Assembly (NCBI GenBank): GCA_963749825.1
Contig: CAVVOI010000009.1
Coordinates: forward strand, 806,001 to 870,000
DNA from: UBA11865 sp963749825
GTDB taxonomy: Bacteria; Chloroflexota; Anaerolineae; Promineifilales; Promineifilaceae
DNA: 64,000 nucleotides
Reading direction: 5' to 3'
Below, one piece after another: positions 54,559-62,939 of this stretch. Under the pieces are notes generated by a model that saw only the letters and a program-made list of their open reading frames with translations, was not told the origin of the DNA and searched no databases. Position 1 is the stretch's first letter; every line of letters begins with the position of its first letter. The translations under genes were made by a program, and so were the position numbers.

Positions 54559-55207
54559 TTCTTTCTGAATTTGCGCTACTGATTATTTTAGTTTGCTGCC
54601 AGACATGATAGACTCGCTGGCCTACCGTGAACCATGTGCCGATAGCCAGCACAGCAATGCCAAAATTCACAAAACCCAACCAAAACACCGATAGCAAAAG
54701 GGTTACCACCATTACCACATACCGTTCAACACGTGTCAGCAGACCCACTTTACAGGATAAGCCAAGTGCTTCAGCTCGGGAACGGGTGTAGCTGACCATG
54801 ATGGACCCGGTAACAGCGGCATACGTCGCTATGGACATCCAGACATCATCATTCTGGTAGAAGTAAGAAAGGTAGCCCGAATATAGGATGATTTCGGCGA
54901 TACGATCAGAAGTCGAGTCGAGAAATGCGCCAAAATTACCTTTTCGACCGATTTTCCTGGCCAATGAGCCATCTAGGGCATCTAAGGGTACAAAAACGAA
55001 TATGGCGATACCCGCCCAAAAAAATTCACCCGTCGCGATGAGCCATGCAAAAAAGAAGTGCAACAGCATGCCCAATATTGTCAATAAATCAGGTGAAACA
55101 CCGAGCCGGGCAAGGAAAGTGACGATGGGATCGATGATGCTGGCAGTCCTGGCTCTTAACTGGTCGGTTAATGTCTTTTTTTCGGGTTGGGGGGAAGTTG
55201 TACTCAT
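54539..55207 (-). CDS. CDP-alcohol phosphatidyltransferase
   Basis: About 223 residues with six helices. The catalytic motif D-x2-D-G-x2-A-R-x8-G-x3-D-x3-D is present in LDALDGSLARKIGRKGNFG followed by LDSTSDR. The enzyme moves a phosphatidyl group from CDP-diacylglycerol to an alcohol such as glycerol phosphate or inositol phosphate. The acceptor is unclear. The frame extends to 55315, but the ATG at 55207 lies nearest the first helix and is preferred. The 3' end overlaps the lgt start, so the two are cotranscribed. Confidence 0.85.
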   Translation of the reverse strand: MSTTSPQPEKKTLTDQLRARTASIIDPIVTFLARLGVSPDLLTILGMLLHFFFAWLIATGEFFWAGIAIFVFVPLDALDGSLARKIGRKGNFGAFLDSTSDRIAEIILYSGYLSYFYQNDDVWMSIATYAAVTGSIMVSYTRSRAEALGLSCKVGLLTRVERYVVMVVTLLLSVFWLGFVNFGIAVLAIGTWFTVGQRVYHVWQQTKIISSANSERNGEKID

Positions 55208-55362
55208 GGAGTGATTTCCGTTAACTGGACACATCATTGAATGATTATTCTCATAATGAACATCAGACGCTGTTGGATGATAAAGAACGGTGCCGGATGC
55301 TATCGAATCTGCCAATAGCTGTCAAGGTTGCCGGTATCCAGGATGGTATTAGCCATGAGCCT

Positions 55363-56601
55363 TTAATCTTGAGGAAGGAAGGCTAACAATGGCACTTCCA
55401 TTTCTTGTGCGGTCATTCCGCCATGCCGGCCGACGAACCGGCCAGTTGTATCGCGTTCCTTTGCTGTCAGGAGTGTATAGTCGCTCTCCATCAAGGCGAC
55501 CACATCCCCCAATTTCCGCGAAACTTGTGGGGCATGAGGCGAGGGTCCTAGTAATCCTGAGGTAAGAATCTGATTTGCGGAATAGGCCCTCATCTCCTTC
55601 TGCATCGTACTTTTGAAGAAATCAAGCAAAGTATCACGGCAACCTTGTCTGGCATAGAAGTAAGGCGCTCGTGGTTCTCCTGCCGGCCGCATCAACAGCA
55701 TTTCCTGAATGAGAGGCAACTCTTCGATGAAAATGGAATGAGAAGAGGGCGTCTTGATATGGCCATGATCACCTGTGACGATTACGGCTGTTTCGCTTTT
55801 AATCTTGGGACTTAACCGGTCCAGGAATAGAGTTTGGAACAAGGATAAAGTCGAAATAAGTTCGGCGTCTACAGCAGGGTGATCGGGTCCACGAGCATGG
55901 CAAATTGTGTCTAAAGCGGGCCAGTAGGCATTCACGTAGCATCGCTCATGTTCGCCATGTTCGACTATCTCGTGTAACCTCACAAACATATCGGCCGCGC
56001 TGACGATACCTTGGACGTACCTTACACCCCGATCCAGCATTCTACTGAGGGATGAATTGACAATGCTTTGTCCCTTTAGAGAATAAGTGACGATCCCGGC
56101 CGTAGCTAGCTGTTCGGCAAAGCCAGGAACCTGGAGAAAGCCTTCGGGTTCAATGCCCGCCTTGGTAAGAGAATCTGGCAGGGAAGCAAAGGTAGGGGAG
56201 AAACTCAATACTGAGGCCAGAACCGCTTCGTCGGGTAAGAACAATCTCAAACCGACGACGCCATGTTGGGCAGGCGCGTAACCGGTCCAAAGGCTGCTTA
56301 AAGCGGCAACGGTCGTCGATGGAAAAACGGAGGTGATTTTGGTTTCGATGGCTGCTCCGATAGTTTGATCCTTCAGGTGATCTCTAGATCTTTGAAAAAT
56401 TTCCCAGCCTAGCGAATCAACCAGCAAGACGATTACTTTTTTTATCCGCCGAGATTGATCATTTAGATTGGGCTCCGCGAGAGCCGGCAAACCGGAGAAG
56501 GGGGCACCCAACAAGTTAGCTACCGTTCCTGGAATGTTGGCAATAGTTCTACCTTGATAATCTGGAGCGACAAAATCATTTGACAATTCAAAGGATTTCA
56601 A
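55363..56601 (-). CDS. Alkaline-phosphatase-fold phosphodiesterase
   Basis: About 413 residues of the type I phosphodiesterase/nucleotide pyrophosphatase family. The nucleophile region is VFPSTTVAALSSLWTG, the metal Asp/His parts are LLVDSLGWE and VIVTGDHGHIKTPS, and the C-terminal His is in GRHGGMTAQEMEVP. I chose the TTG at 56601 because AGGAGG lies seven bases upstream; the frame is open to 56730. Substrate is unknown, with lipid-headgroup or nucleotide hydrolysis possible. Confidence 0.85.
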   Translation of the reverse strand: MKSFELSNDFVAPDYQGRTIANIPGTVANLLGAPFSGLPALAEPNLNDQSRRIKKVIVLLVDSLGWEIFQRSRDHLKDQTIGAAIETKITSVFPSTTVAALSSLWTGYAPAQHGVVGLRLFLPDEAVLASVLSFSPTFASLPDSLTKAGIEPEGFLQVPGFAEQLATAGIVTYSLKGQSIVNSSLSRMLDRGVRYVQGIVSAADMFVRLHEIVEHGEHERCYVNAYWPALDTICHARGPDHPAVDAELISTLSLFQTLFLDRLSPKIKSETAVIVTGDHGHIKTPSSHSIFIEELPLIQEMLLMRPAGEPRAPYFYARQGCRDTLLDFFKSTMQKEMRAYSANQILTSGLLGPSPHAPQVSRKLGDVVALMESDYTLLTAKERDTTGRFVGRHGGMTAQEMEVPLLAFLPQD

Positions 56602-56676
56602 CTGCCCTCCTCCTATTTCGTGCATCAACAAAATCAATAAACGAAAGTTTCCCTGTGATTTACGGATGGAACCATA

Positions 56677-56710
56677 AAATAAAAAAGGCCGGGGCTTTAT
56701 TCCCGACCTT
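56677..56710 (-). terminator. Intrinsic terminator behind the atp genes
   Basis: On the minus strand AAGGTCGGG pairs with CCCCGGCCTT (one G-U pair) and is followed by TTTTTTATTTT. It closes the transcript that ends in atpF. Confidence 0.8.
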
Positions 56711-56889
56711 CTCTGGAGGCGGTTACTCAATGTAGAAAATTAATTCAACCGCCGACTTCTCCTCAGATCAACGAGAGTTCGTATCTCTTCGTTCAATAGA
56801 TTTCAAAATCTTCATAGGCATCAAAGTGACTGCTAATATTTAAATAAATAGCGTGATGCCGGTATTTCCTAACAATCTAAATCGACGAT

Positions 56890-57597
56890 TTAGCTCAGCA
56901 ATGAGTCTTTCAAGACCGTCATCTGGCTGGCGACGCTATCGTCCACTACCCGGTCGCCGACACGAATGATGAGGCCGCCCAGAATGTTGGGATTCACCTT
57001 GAATACGACATCTTTTACCCCAACACTCTTCTTGATTGCAGTTTTTTCTTTATCACTCAACGGCAGTGAGCTAGTCACTTCGGCGGATTCTCCCTGAAGT
57101 TCCTTGACTCCAGCCGGAATTTTAGCAAAGAAATCGGCGATTATCTCGTGCTGCCGGTCCTCGCTTAAGGATTCTCCAATAAGCTTATTGGCCGCAGCAA
57201 TTGAAATTGCCGCTACTTGGGAGCGCAAATCTGCCAAAATTCGATCGCGTTCTTCAATCGCTTCTTCTCTGGCATCCGCCAGAACCTGTTTAGCGTCTGA
57301 ATTGGCCTTGGCGATGATACCGGCCGCTGTTTCTTCAGCCTGGACCGTCGCCTCCGAGCGAATATGGTTTGCCTCGGCTCGCGCCTCGTCTTGAATTTTC
57401 TTTGCCTCGGCATCAGCATTGTCGCGGGCTATGGCAGCCTGGCGGGCATCTTCGAGGCCCTTGGCGATTCGGGCCTGGCGTTCCTCGAGCATGCGGGTAA
57501 TGGGTCCATAGGCAAACGCCTTCATCAGAATGACTAAGACGATTACAGCGCCGATCTGAACAATCAGATAGCCTAAATTTATGCCTAAACCTTCCAT
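56890..57597 (-). CDS. atpF: ATP synthase subunit b with delta-like C-terminal domain
   Basis: A 235-residue protein. Residues 1-30 form the membrane helix and residues about 35-160 the long dimeric stalk of subunit b (YGPITRMLEERQARIAKGLE). From about 175 on the sequence turns into the C-terminal part of the delta/OSCP subunit (NPNILGGLIIRVGDRVVDDS). The N-terminal six-helix domain of delta is absent. b-delta fusions exist in mycobacteria, but there the delta part is complete. The usual next genes, F1 alpha, gamma, beta and epsilon, do not follow. Confidence 0.88.
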   Translation of the reverse strand: MEGLGINLGYLIVQIGAVIVLVILMKAFAYGPITRMLEERQARIAKGLEDARQAAIARDNADAEAKKIQDEARAEANHIRSEATVQAEETAAGIIAKANSDAKQVLADAREEAIEERDRILADLRSQVAAISIAAANKLIGESLSEDRQHEIIADFFAKIPAGVKELQGESAEVTSSLPLSDKEKTAIKKSVGVKDVVFKVNPNILGGLIIRVGDRVVDDSVASQMTVLKDSLLS

Positions 57598-57627
57598 ATA
57601 TCGTCCTCTCTTAAATTGTTGACGGCT

Positions 57628-57876
57628 TTAAAGCACAAACAAAATGATGAGGGCCACCACTAGAGCGTAGATGGCGACTGCCTCCGCGAAAGCAATACCC
57701 AGAATCATATTTGTCTGGATGTTGCCACTGGCGTCCGGATTGCGGGCAATCCCTTGAACAGCGCCAGCCACCAATATGCCGATACCTGCACCGGCGCCAA
57801 TTGCCCCTAACATCGCCAAACCAGCACCAATTGCCTTTAGGCCAGTAACAAGCGCGAGGGCTGCTGCTTCATCCAT
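57628..57876 (-). CDS. atpE: ATP synthase subunit c
   Basis: An 82-residue hairpin of two helices around the loop ARNPDAS. The ion-binding Glu65 lies in IAFAEAVAIY. The neighbouring residues lack the polar set typical of Na+-binding rings, so proton use is likely. It stands between atpB and atpF, 30-70 bases from each. Confidence 0.93.
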   Translation of the reverse strand: MDEAAALALVTGLKAIGAGLAMLGAIGAGAGIGILVAGAVQGIARNPDASGNIQTNMILGIAFAEAVAIYALVVALIILFVL

Positions 57877-57948
57877 ACTTACATTTCCTCCAACTCATTT
57901 TTGCGTCGATTGACTAATTTTCCAATGTGTTAATTTTGTGTTTTCGAT

Positions 57949-59097
57949 TTAATGGTCGTCATCGTCACCATGGTGTTCCGATGCGCCGGCCATAAACATG
58001 AGGGCTAACAAGCCGAATACAACGGCCTGAATGAGGCCGACAAAAAATTCGAGGCCGAAAAAGGCCACACTGATGGCGGGTACTAGAAAAGCGATGACAA
58101 ACAATAAGATCTGTCCAGCAAAGATATTTCCAAGGAGACGGAAGGAAAACGAGATAATGCGGGAAACCTCGCCTACAAGCTCCAACAGACCTACAGCCCA
58201 ATCAATCCCCTTAATTGGATTTGAGGCGATGACAGTCGGTGTAACATTCCAAGGGAAAAACTTTTTCAAATAACCGATGCCCAGATACCGGAATCCAATT
58301 ACCTGTACCCAAACCATGGTGACCAGAGCCAATGCTAACGTGAAATTCAGATCTGTGGCCGGGGCGCGGAGGAAGGCTACGACAGCCCAATCGGCGTTTT
58401 CTGCAGCACGGCCGGTTCGCGGATGATCAGGATTGATATCTCCTTCGACATCATTACGGCCGCCAAATAGGAAGCCGTCTGCTTTAATCAAAAATCCACT
58501 ATTGGCGACCTTGATATCTTTGAAGTCACCCAGGTTAGCTTCGTCAGCAGCACGCTCGGCTACTTCAAATGTGTGTTCGAGCTCTTCCTCGCTGAGGTGC
58601 TCGCCTAATTCATTGGCCACGTCTTCTTGTAATACCACCGCTTGTTCTGCTTTTAGGTGCGGAAGCCACTCAAAAAACCCAATGCTGTCTACGCCCGGGA
58701 CAAGTTCGATCCAGTTAGCAACCAGAATGTACAAAATAAGTGTGAAGAAAAGGGGGAAAAACTGTTTGGCTTTCTTTGAGCCGGCTAAATTCGCGGAAAA
58801 ATTCATGCCGGACTCAATGATCCACTCAAAGAAGTTGTAGAAACCGGTCGGTACCTCATCTGCGGTGCGTGAGCGAGCCCGCAGGAACAAAGCGATGGCT
58901 ACAACGACTATCCAGGCCACAAAAGTTGTAACCAAGGTGTTGGTCAAGCAAGGAAACAGGCCGCTGCCGGTAGATGTCCCAGGATAACACTCGCCCGGCA
59001 ACTGGATGACGGGCAGTGCAGGCTGCGTATACGATAAGAAGCAGCCAAAGAAGATGAGGGCTACAAAGACTACCAGTAGAATGTAACGTTTCTTCAT
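57949..59097 (-). CDS. atpB: ATP synthase subunit a with periplasmic-type insertion
   Basis: A 382-residue subunit a; the family norm is about 240-270. The essential Arg320 is in SFRLLGNIFAG. The extra length is an acidic stretch at about residues 146-242 (DVANELGEHLSEEELEH and later RNDVEGDINPDHPRTG) between two helices. It should face the outside if the usual topology holds. The C-terminus ends in a His/Asp run. Subunit a forms the proton half-channels with the c ring. Confidence 0.92.
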   Translation of the reverse strand: MKKRYILLVVFVALIFFGCFLSYTQPALPVIQLPGECYPGTSTGSGLFPCLTNTLVTTFVAWIVVVAIALFLRARSRTADEVPTGFYNFFEWIIESGMNFSANLAGSKKAKQFFPLFFTLILYILVANWIELVPGVDSIGFFEWLPHLKAEQAVVLQEDVANELGEHLSEEELEHTFEVAERAADEANLGDFKDIKVANSGFLIKADGFLFGGRNDVEGDINPDHPRTGRAAENADWAVVAFLRAPATDLNFTLALALVTMVWVQVIGFRYLGIGYLKKFFPWNVTPTVIASNPIKGIDWAVGLLELVGEVSRIISFSFRLLGNIFAGQILLFVIAFLVPAISVAFFGLEFFVGLIQAVVFGLLALMFMAGASEHHGDDDDH

Positions 59098-59105
59098 TTT
59101 ATCGT

Positions 59106-59426
59106 TTAATCCTCTGTCGTGGTCTTATCTTCTGTCGTGGTCTTATCTTCGTTGTTGGATTCGCTGTCGCCCACCAAGGACTTTTGCGCTCTGGCAAGCG
59201 CCCACAGGCTTATGCGGACGATAACATATAATGTAATGGGAAAACTGCCAAGAAGAAACAGAATGGTAAAAATGCCACTTGTTTCCAATAAACTGTCAAG
59301 GAACCGACCGACCGCAAACGCCAAGCCAATGATAACGATGCTTGCAAATCCGGTCACGCAACCGATCTGGCCGACCAGGCCTGCCGTTCTCGCCGTCTGG
59401 TCGAGATTTTGGTTGTTCAGGGACAC
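59106..59426 (-). CDS. atpZ: AtpZ/AtpI-family protein
   Basis: A 106-residue protein with two helices (about 22-45 and 48-75) in the pattern of AtpZ/AtpI, ATP-synthase assembly or magnesium/calcium-related proteins. It starts at GTG with AGTGGA upstream. The C-terminal EDKTTTEDKTTTED is an exact duplication. It is the first gene of the atp unit, with a promoter about 30 bases upstream. Confidence 0.75.
   Translation of the reverse strand: MSLNNQNLDQTARTAGLVGQIGCVTGFASIVIIGLAFAVGRFLDSLLETSGIFTILFLLGSFPITLYVIVRISLWALARAQKSLVGDSESNNEDKTTTEDKTTTED
59113..59148. repeat. Two exact 18-bp tandem repeats in atpZ
   Basis: TCTGTCGTGGTCTTATCT is repeated twice in direct succession (59113-59130 and 59131-59148). 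It encodes the acidic repeat EDKTTT at the C-terminus of AtpZ. Confidence 0.75.
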
Positions 59427-59454
59427 ATTCCACTTGTTTTAGCAGAGCTTGTGC

Positions 59455-59482
59455 ATTATATCACAACTCTTGATCATTACAA
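59455..59482 (-). promoter_or_regulatory. Promoter of atpZ-atpB-atpE-atpF
   Basis: On the minus strand TTGTAA, a 16-base spacer and TATAAT with an upstream TG. Transcription would start near 59448, about 22 bases before the atpZ GTG. The atp genes can therefore be expressed apart from nuoN. Confidence 0.65.
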
Positions 59483-59529
59483 TTGGGCAAAATGCTTCCG
59501 GGTAAACGATCAAACTATCTTTCAATGTC

Positions 59530-59603
59530 ATGCCCACCCTCACCTGCGCGAGGAAAAACTTCGGTGGGCATCCATGTGTTTGGATTCCCGCCTTCGCGGG
59601 AAT
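59530..59603. repeat. Two-hairpin REP-like intergenic repeat
   Basis: Two palindromes lie side by side. ATGCCCACC (59530-59538) pairs with GGTGGGCAT (59563-59571), and ATTCCCGC (59584-59591) pairs with GCGGGAAT (59596-59603) over a four-base loop. The second has the form of the widespread ATTCCCGC...GCGGGAAT element found in many bacterial genomes. It lies between nuoN and the atp promoter. Confidence 0.65.
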
Positions 59604-59681
59604 GACTTCTTGTTTGTGCACCCAAAAATTTCTATATCAGCAGCGTCGCGCATCATTAATATGACGAATTGAGGCGCCAAA

Positions 59682-61193
59682 TTAGCCTGCAAAGAAAGCC
59701 GTCGCGGCGCGGCGTGTAAGTTCAAAAGTAGAGTTAGCCAGTATTCCGAGATATAGAATACCGAATATGGTCAATCCAATGACTAGACCGGAAGCCCTTG
59801 ATACCGGGATGGCGACCTGCTCGTCATCTGAGCGGTAAAGATACATGACTTTGGCCACACTCAGGTAGTAATACAGGGCAATAAAGGCATTGATGATGCC
59901 GAGAAGGGCCAGCCACCATAATCCGGCTTCGACGGTCGCCCTGAATATGAAGAATTTACCAAAAAAGCCGGCCGTCGGAGGTATACCGCCCAGGGAGAGC
60001 AGGGCGAGTAACATAGCCAGCGCCAAAAAAGGTGACCGGCGGCTCAGGCCAGCTAAATCCTTGATTTCATCCGAACCGTTGATATTACTGACGATGATGA
60101 CCACAGCAAAAGCGGCGACATTGCTCAGCATGTAATATAGCAAGAAGTACATGGTGGCACCGGCGCCATCAATACTTTCGGCATTCACGCCCATGGTGGT
60201 CATCGCCGCGATCAAACCCATCAGGGCGTAACCTGCCTGGGCAATGCTGGAATAGGCCAGCATGCGCTTGATATTGGATTGGCGTATCGCCAGTAAATTA
60301 CCCAAGAACATGGTGACAATGCAGATGGCTACCAACATGGCCCACCAGGCATTTGAAGAGTCGGCCGGGCCGAATACGCCGGCGGTAAAAACGCGAAGGA
60401 AGACGGCAAATCCAGCTGCTTTTGAGGCGGTTGAAATCAGGCCAGTAACCGGCGTAGGCGCTCCCTCATAAACGTCGGGTGCCCAAAAGTGGTAGGGAAC
60501 GGCCGATACTTTGAATCCGAAGCCCACGATAACGAGCGCTGCGGAAACCAAAACCGTGGCTCGTAAAACCGGGTCACCTATTGCGGAACGTGAGACTGTC
60601 TCTGCAATCGCATAGATGTTGGTTTCCTGGGTCAAACCATAAAGGTAGCTCATGCCGAAAAGCATAACGGCCGAAGCGAAGGCGCCGTATATGAAATACT
60701 TCATGCCGGCTTCATCCGACCGGGTCTCATCTTTTCTAAATGCCGCCAAGGCATACAAGGAGATGCTAGCCGTCTCCAGAGCAATATACAGCATGATCAA
60801 GTCGGCCGATGCGGACATTAAACTGAAGCCTATCGTTGCGGTTAAGAGCAGTGCGTAGTATTCGCTCCTCTGCACACCCTTGAAATCCATAGATATGAGA
60901 GCGGTGATCAAGAGTGCGATCAGGAAAATGATGCGGAAGACAAGCGTCACCAGATCTTGGCGGATCATACCGCCCCAATAAAGCTCGGGTTGAGCGTTTG
61001 GTTGATCTAGAAAGAACCAAATGCCAAGGGTTATTAAGAGGATGAAGAAGCTTCCCCAGGCTGTCGTTAACCCAAGCCCGCGTTGATTGTCACGCTTAAA
61101 GGCTTTGTCGATAAACAAGATGACGATTGCCAATATCAGCAAACAAAGTTCTGGTGCCAAGGCCAAGACGCTTTCAAGCGTAATTGAGCTCAA
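59682..61193 (-). CDS. nuoN: NADH-quinone oxidoreductase subunit N
   Basis: A 503-residue antiporter-like subunit with about 14 helices. The conserved lysine/proline helix breaks appear in KVSAVPYHFWAPDVYEGAPTPVTG. It is one of the proton-pumping units of complex I. It starts one base after the stop of the upstream nuoM. It is the last nuo gene in the window and is followed by the REP-like repeat. Confidence 0.92.
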   Translation of the reverse strand: MSSITLESVLALAPELCLLILAIVILFIDKAFKRDNQRGLGLTTAWGSFFILLITLGIWFFLDQPNAQPELYWGGMIRQDLVTLVFRIIFLIALLITALISMDFKGVQRSEYYALLLTATIGFSLMSASADLIMLYIALETASISLYALAAFRKDETRSDEAGMKYFIYGAFASAVMLFGMSYLYGLTQETNIYAIAETVSRSAIGDPVLRATVLVSAALVIVGFGFKVSAVPYHFWAPDVYEGAPTPVTGLISTASKAAGFAVFLRVFTAGVFGPADSSNAWWAMLVAICIVTMFLGNLLAIRQSNIKRMLAYSSIAQAGYALMGLIAAMTTMGVNAESIDGAGATMYFLLYYMLSNVAAFAVVIIVSNINGSDEIKDLAGLSRRSPFLALAMLLALLSLGGIPPTAGFFGKFFIFRATVEAGLWWLALLGIINAFIALYYYLSVAKVMYLYRSDDEQVAIPVSRASGLVIGLTIFGILYLGILANSTFELTRRAATAFFAG

Positions 61194-62861
61194 TTATGCA
61201 CCTCCCAACCAGTGAACGAAATCGGCCGCGACCAGCTGGGCCGAATCGAAGACGTTCGCCGCCGAATCCAGCACAGTCACGGTAGAATCGAATTGTTGAG
61301 CTACCTGGACCCTTTCGACAACAGGCGCCATTCCGGAAGCCACGATACTCGACAACGTTGAAGGAAATAAGCCAATGACAACTAAGATTAAAACGAAAGA
61401 CACGAGGACGAGCTTGTCAATCGTCAGAAGTGGTCGCATGTCGTGCCATTTGTGTTCATCGTAGTTGCCGAAGAAAACGCGCCCTATGGCCCGCAGTATG
61501 TAAGCAGCGGTGATCACCACACCCAAAACGGCCAGGATGGCGATCCAGTTATAGTAGTCGGCAGGATTTAGACCGAGAACGGTATTGCTCAAATCCATTG
61601 AGGTCCCGTTCCAGAGACCCAAAAATATGGGGAATTCGGCGATAAAACCCGATAGTCCGGGCATACCCATTGATACTAAACCACCAACAACAAATGCGAC
61701 CATAGCCCAGGGCAGCACTTTCATCATGCCGCCAAGTTCTGTCATATCACGGGTGTGGGCTCTGTCGTATACCATGCCGACGACAGAAAAGAAGAGGGCG
61801 GTCATGACGCCGTGACTGACCATTTGTATGCCTGCTCCCATAAATCCATCTAGATTCATGGTGGCAAACCCCATGGTGACCAAACCCATGTGGCTAACGC
61901 TTGAATAACCGATGAGATATTTCATATCGGTCTGACGCATGGCAATCAAGGATCCGTACAAGACGTTAACCAGGGTAAATAAGATGAGGAAGGGCATCCA
62001 ATAAACGGTACCTTCGGGCAAAATCTGAATGCCAACTCGCAAAGAGGCGTAAGCGCCCAACTTCATGAGCACGCCCGCGTGAATCATAGAGACAGCGGTA
62101 GGGGCTGCAACGTGACCGTCTGGCGACCAGTTGTGTAGAGGCCAGATGCCTGCCAGGATGCCAAAGCCTAAGAACAACGGCAAAAACCAAATGCGTTGAA
62201 TGTTGAGCGGGAAAGTAGCTTCTGACCAAACCCGCAAATCGAAAGTGGGGCTAAGGGCTTCTGAATATTCGGGCAGCAGGAAGTAGAGCACCAGGAAGGC
62301 GATAAAGGATATGAAGCTACCGATTAAGAGATACAAGGTGAGCTTCATCGAGGCATATTCTCTTGTTTTCTCCCAGCCCCAGATGACGATGAGCACGTAC
62401 ATGGGCAACACCGCCAACTCGTAGAAGAAGAACAGCAGAAATCCGTCGACAGCTACAAAAACGCCTTGGACGCCCGCAACGAGAAGCATGAAAAAGGCGA
62501 AAAACTCGCGCGGCCGGTCGTCAATACTCCAGGAAATTAAGACGCCGCCAACACCAACCACCGCGGTTAGTAACACCAAGGTAGCGCTAAGACCATCGAC
62601 GCCCACGATGTAATTGAGGCCGATGCTTGGGACCCACGAGTGTTCTTCTACTAACCTCAGTGATTCAGCCCAAGAGGAGCCTGCTGCCGGTAAATTTTGG
62701 CGGTAAACGACAAAAATGAATACCGCCAACAATAAACCCAACGCCGCGCCGGCGAGAGCCAGCATGCGGGCATTCTCCTTCCTGTCCTTGGGCAGTAGGA
62801 GGATGATGATCGCCGTTAATATGGGCGATAACACTATGATAGAAAGAAAGGGAAACTCCAT
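61194..62861 (-). CDS. nuoM: NADH-quinone oxidoreductase subunit M (downstream copy)
   Basis: A 555-residue antiporter-like subunit. The key acidic residue is Glu148 in FFFYELAVLPMY. The lysine segment is WPLHNWSPDGHVAAPTAVSM followed by LMKLGAYA. Both fit NuoM. A second NuoM lies directly upstream, so the two may sit together in an enlarged complex I or belong to different complexes. Its C-terminus is extended by about 50 residues past the last helix. Confidence 0.88.
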   Translation of the reverse strand: MEFPFLSIIVLSPILTAIIILLLPKDRKENARMLALAGAALGLLLAVFIFVVYRQNLPAAGSSWAESLRLVEEHSWVPSIGLNYIVGVDGLSATLVLLTAVVGVGGVLISWSIDDRPREFFAFFMLLVAGVQGVFVAVDGFLLFFFYELAVLPMYVLIVIWGWEKTREYASMKLTLYLLIGSFISFIAFLVLYFLLPEYSEALSPTFDLRVWSEATFPLNIQRIWFLPLFLGFGILAGIWPLHNWSPDGHVAAPTAVSMIHAGVLMKLGAYASLRVGIQILPEGTVYWMPFLILFTLVNVLYGSLIAMRQTDMKYLIGYSSVSHMGLVTMGFATMNLDGFMGAGIQMVSHGVMTALFFSVVGMVYDRAHTRDMTELGGMMKVLPWAMVAFVVGGLVSMGMPGLSGFIAEFPIFLGLWNGTSMDLSNTVLGLNPADYYNWIAILAVLGVVITAAYILRAIGRVFFGNYDEHKWHDMRPLLTIDKLVLVSFVLILVVIGLFPSTLSSIVASGMAPVVERVQVAQQFDSTVTVLDSAANVFDSAQLVAADFVHWLGGA

Positions 62862-62939
62862 TTTATCAGTTCCACTTAAATAAAGGTTGTTAGCCTTTGG
62901 CTATTAATGTGTCTTGGCCGATAGAAAATACACTCCAAG

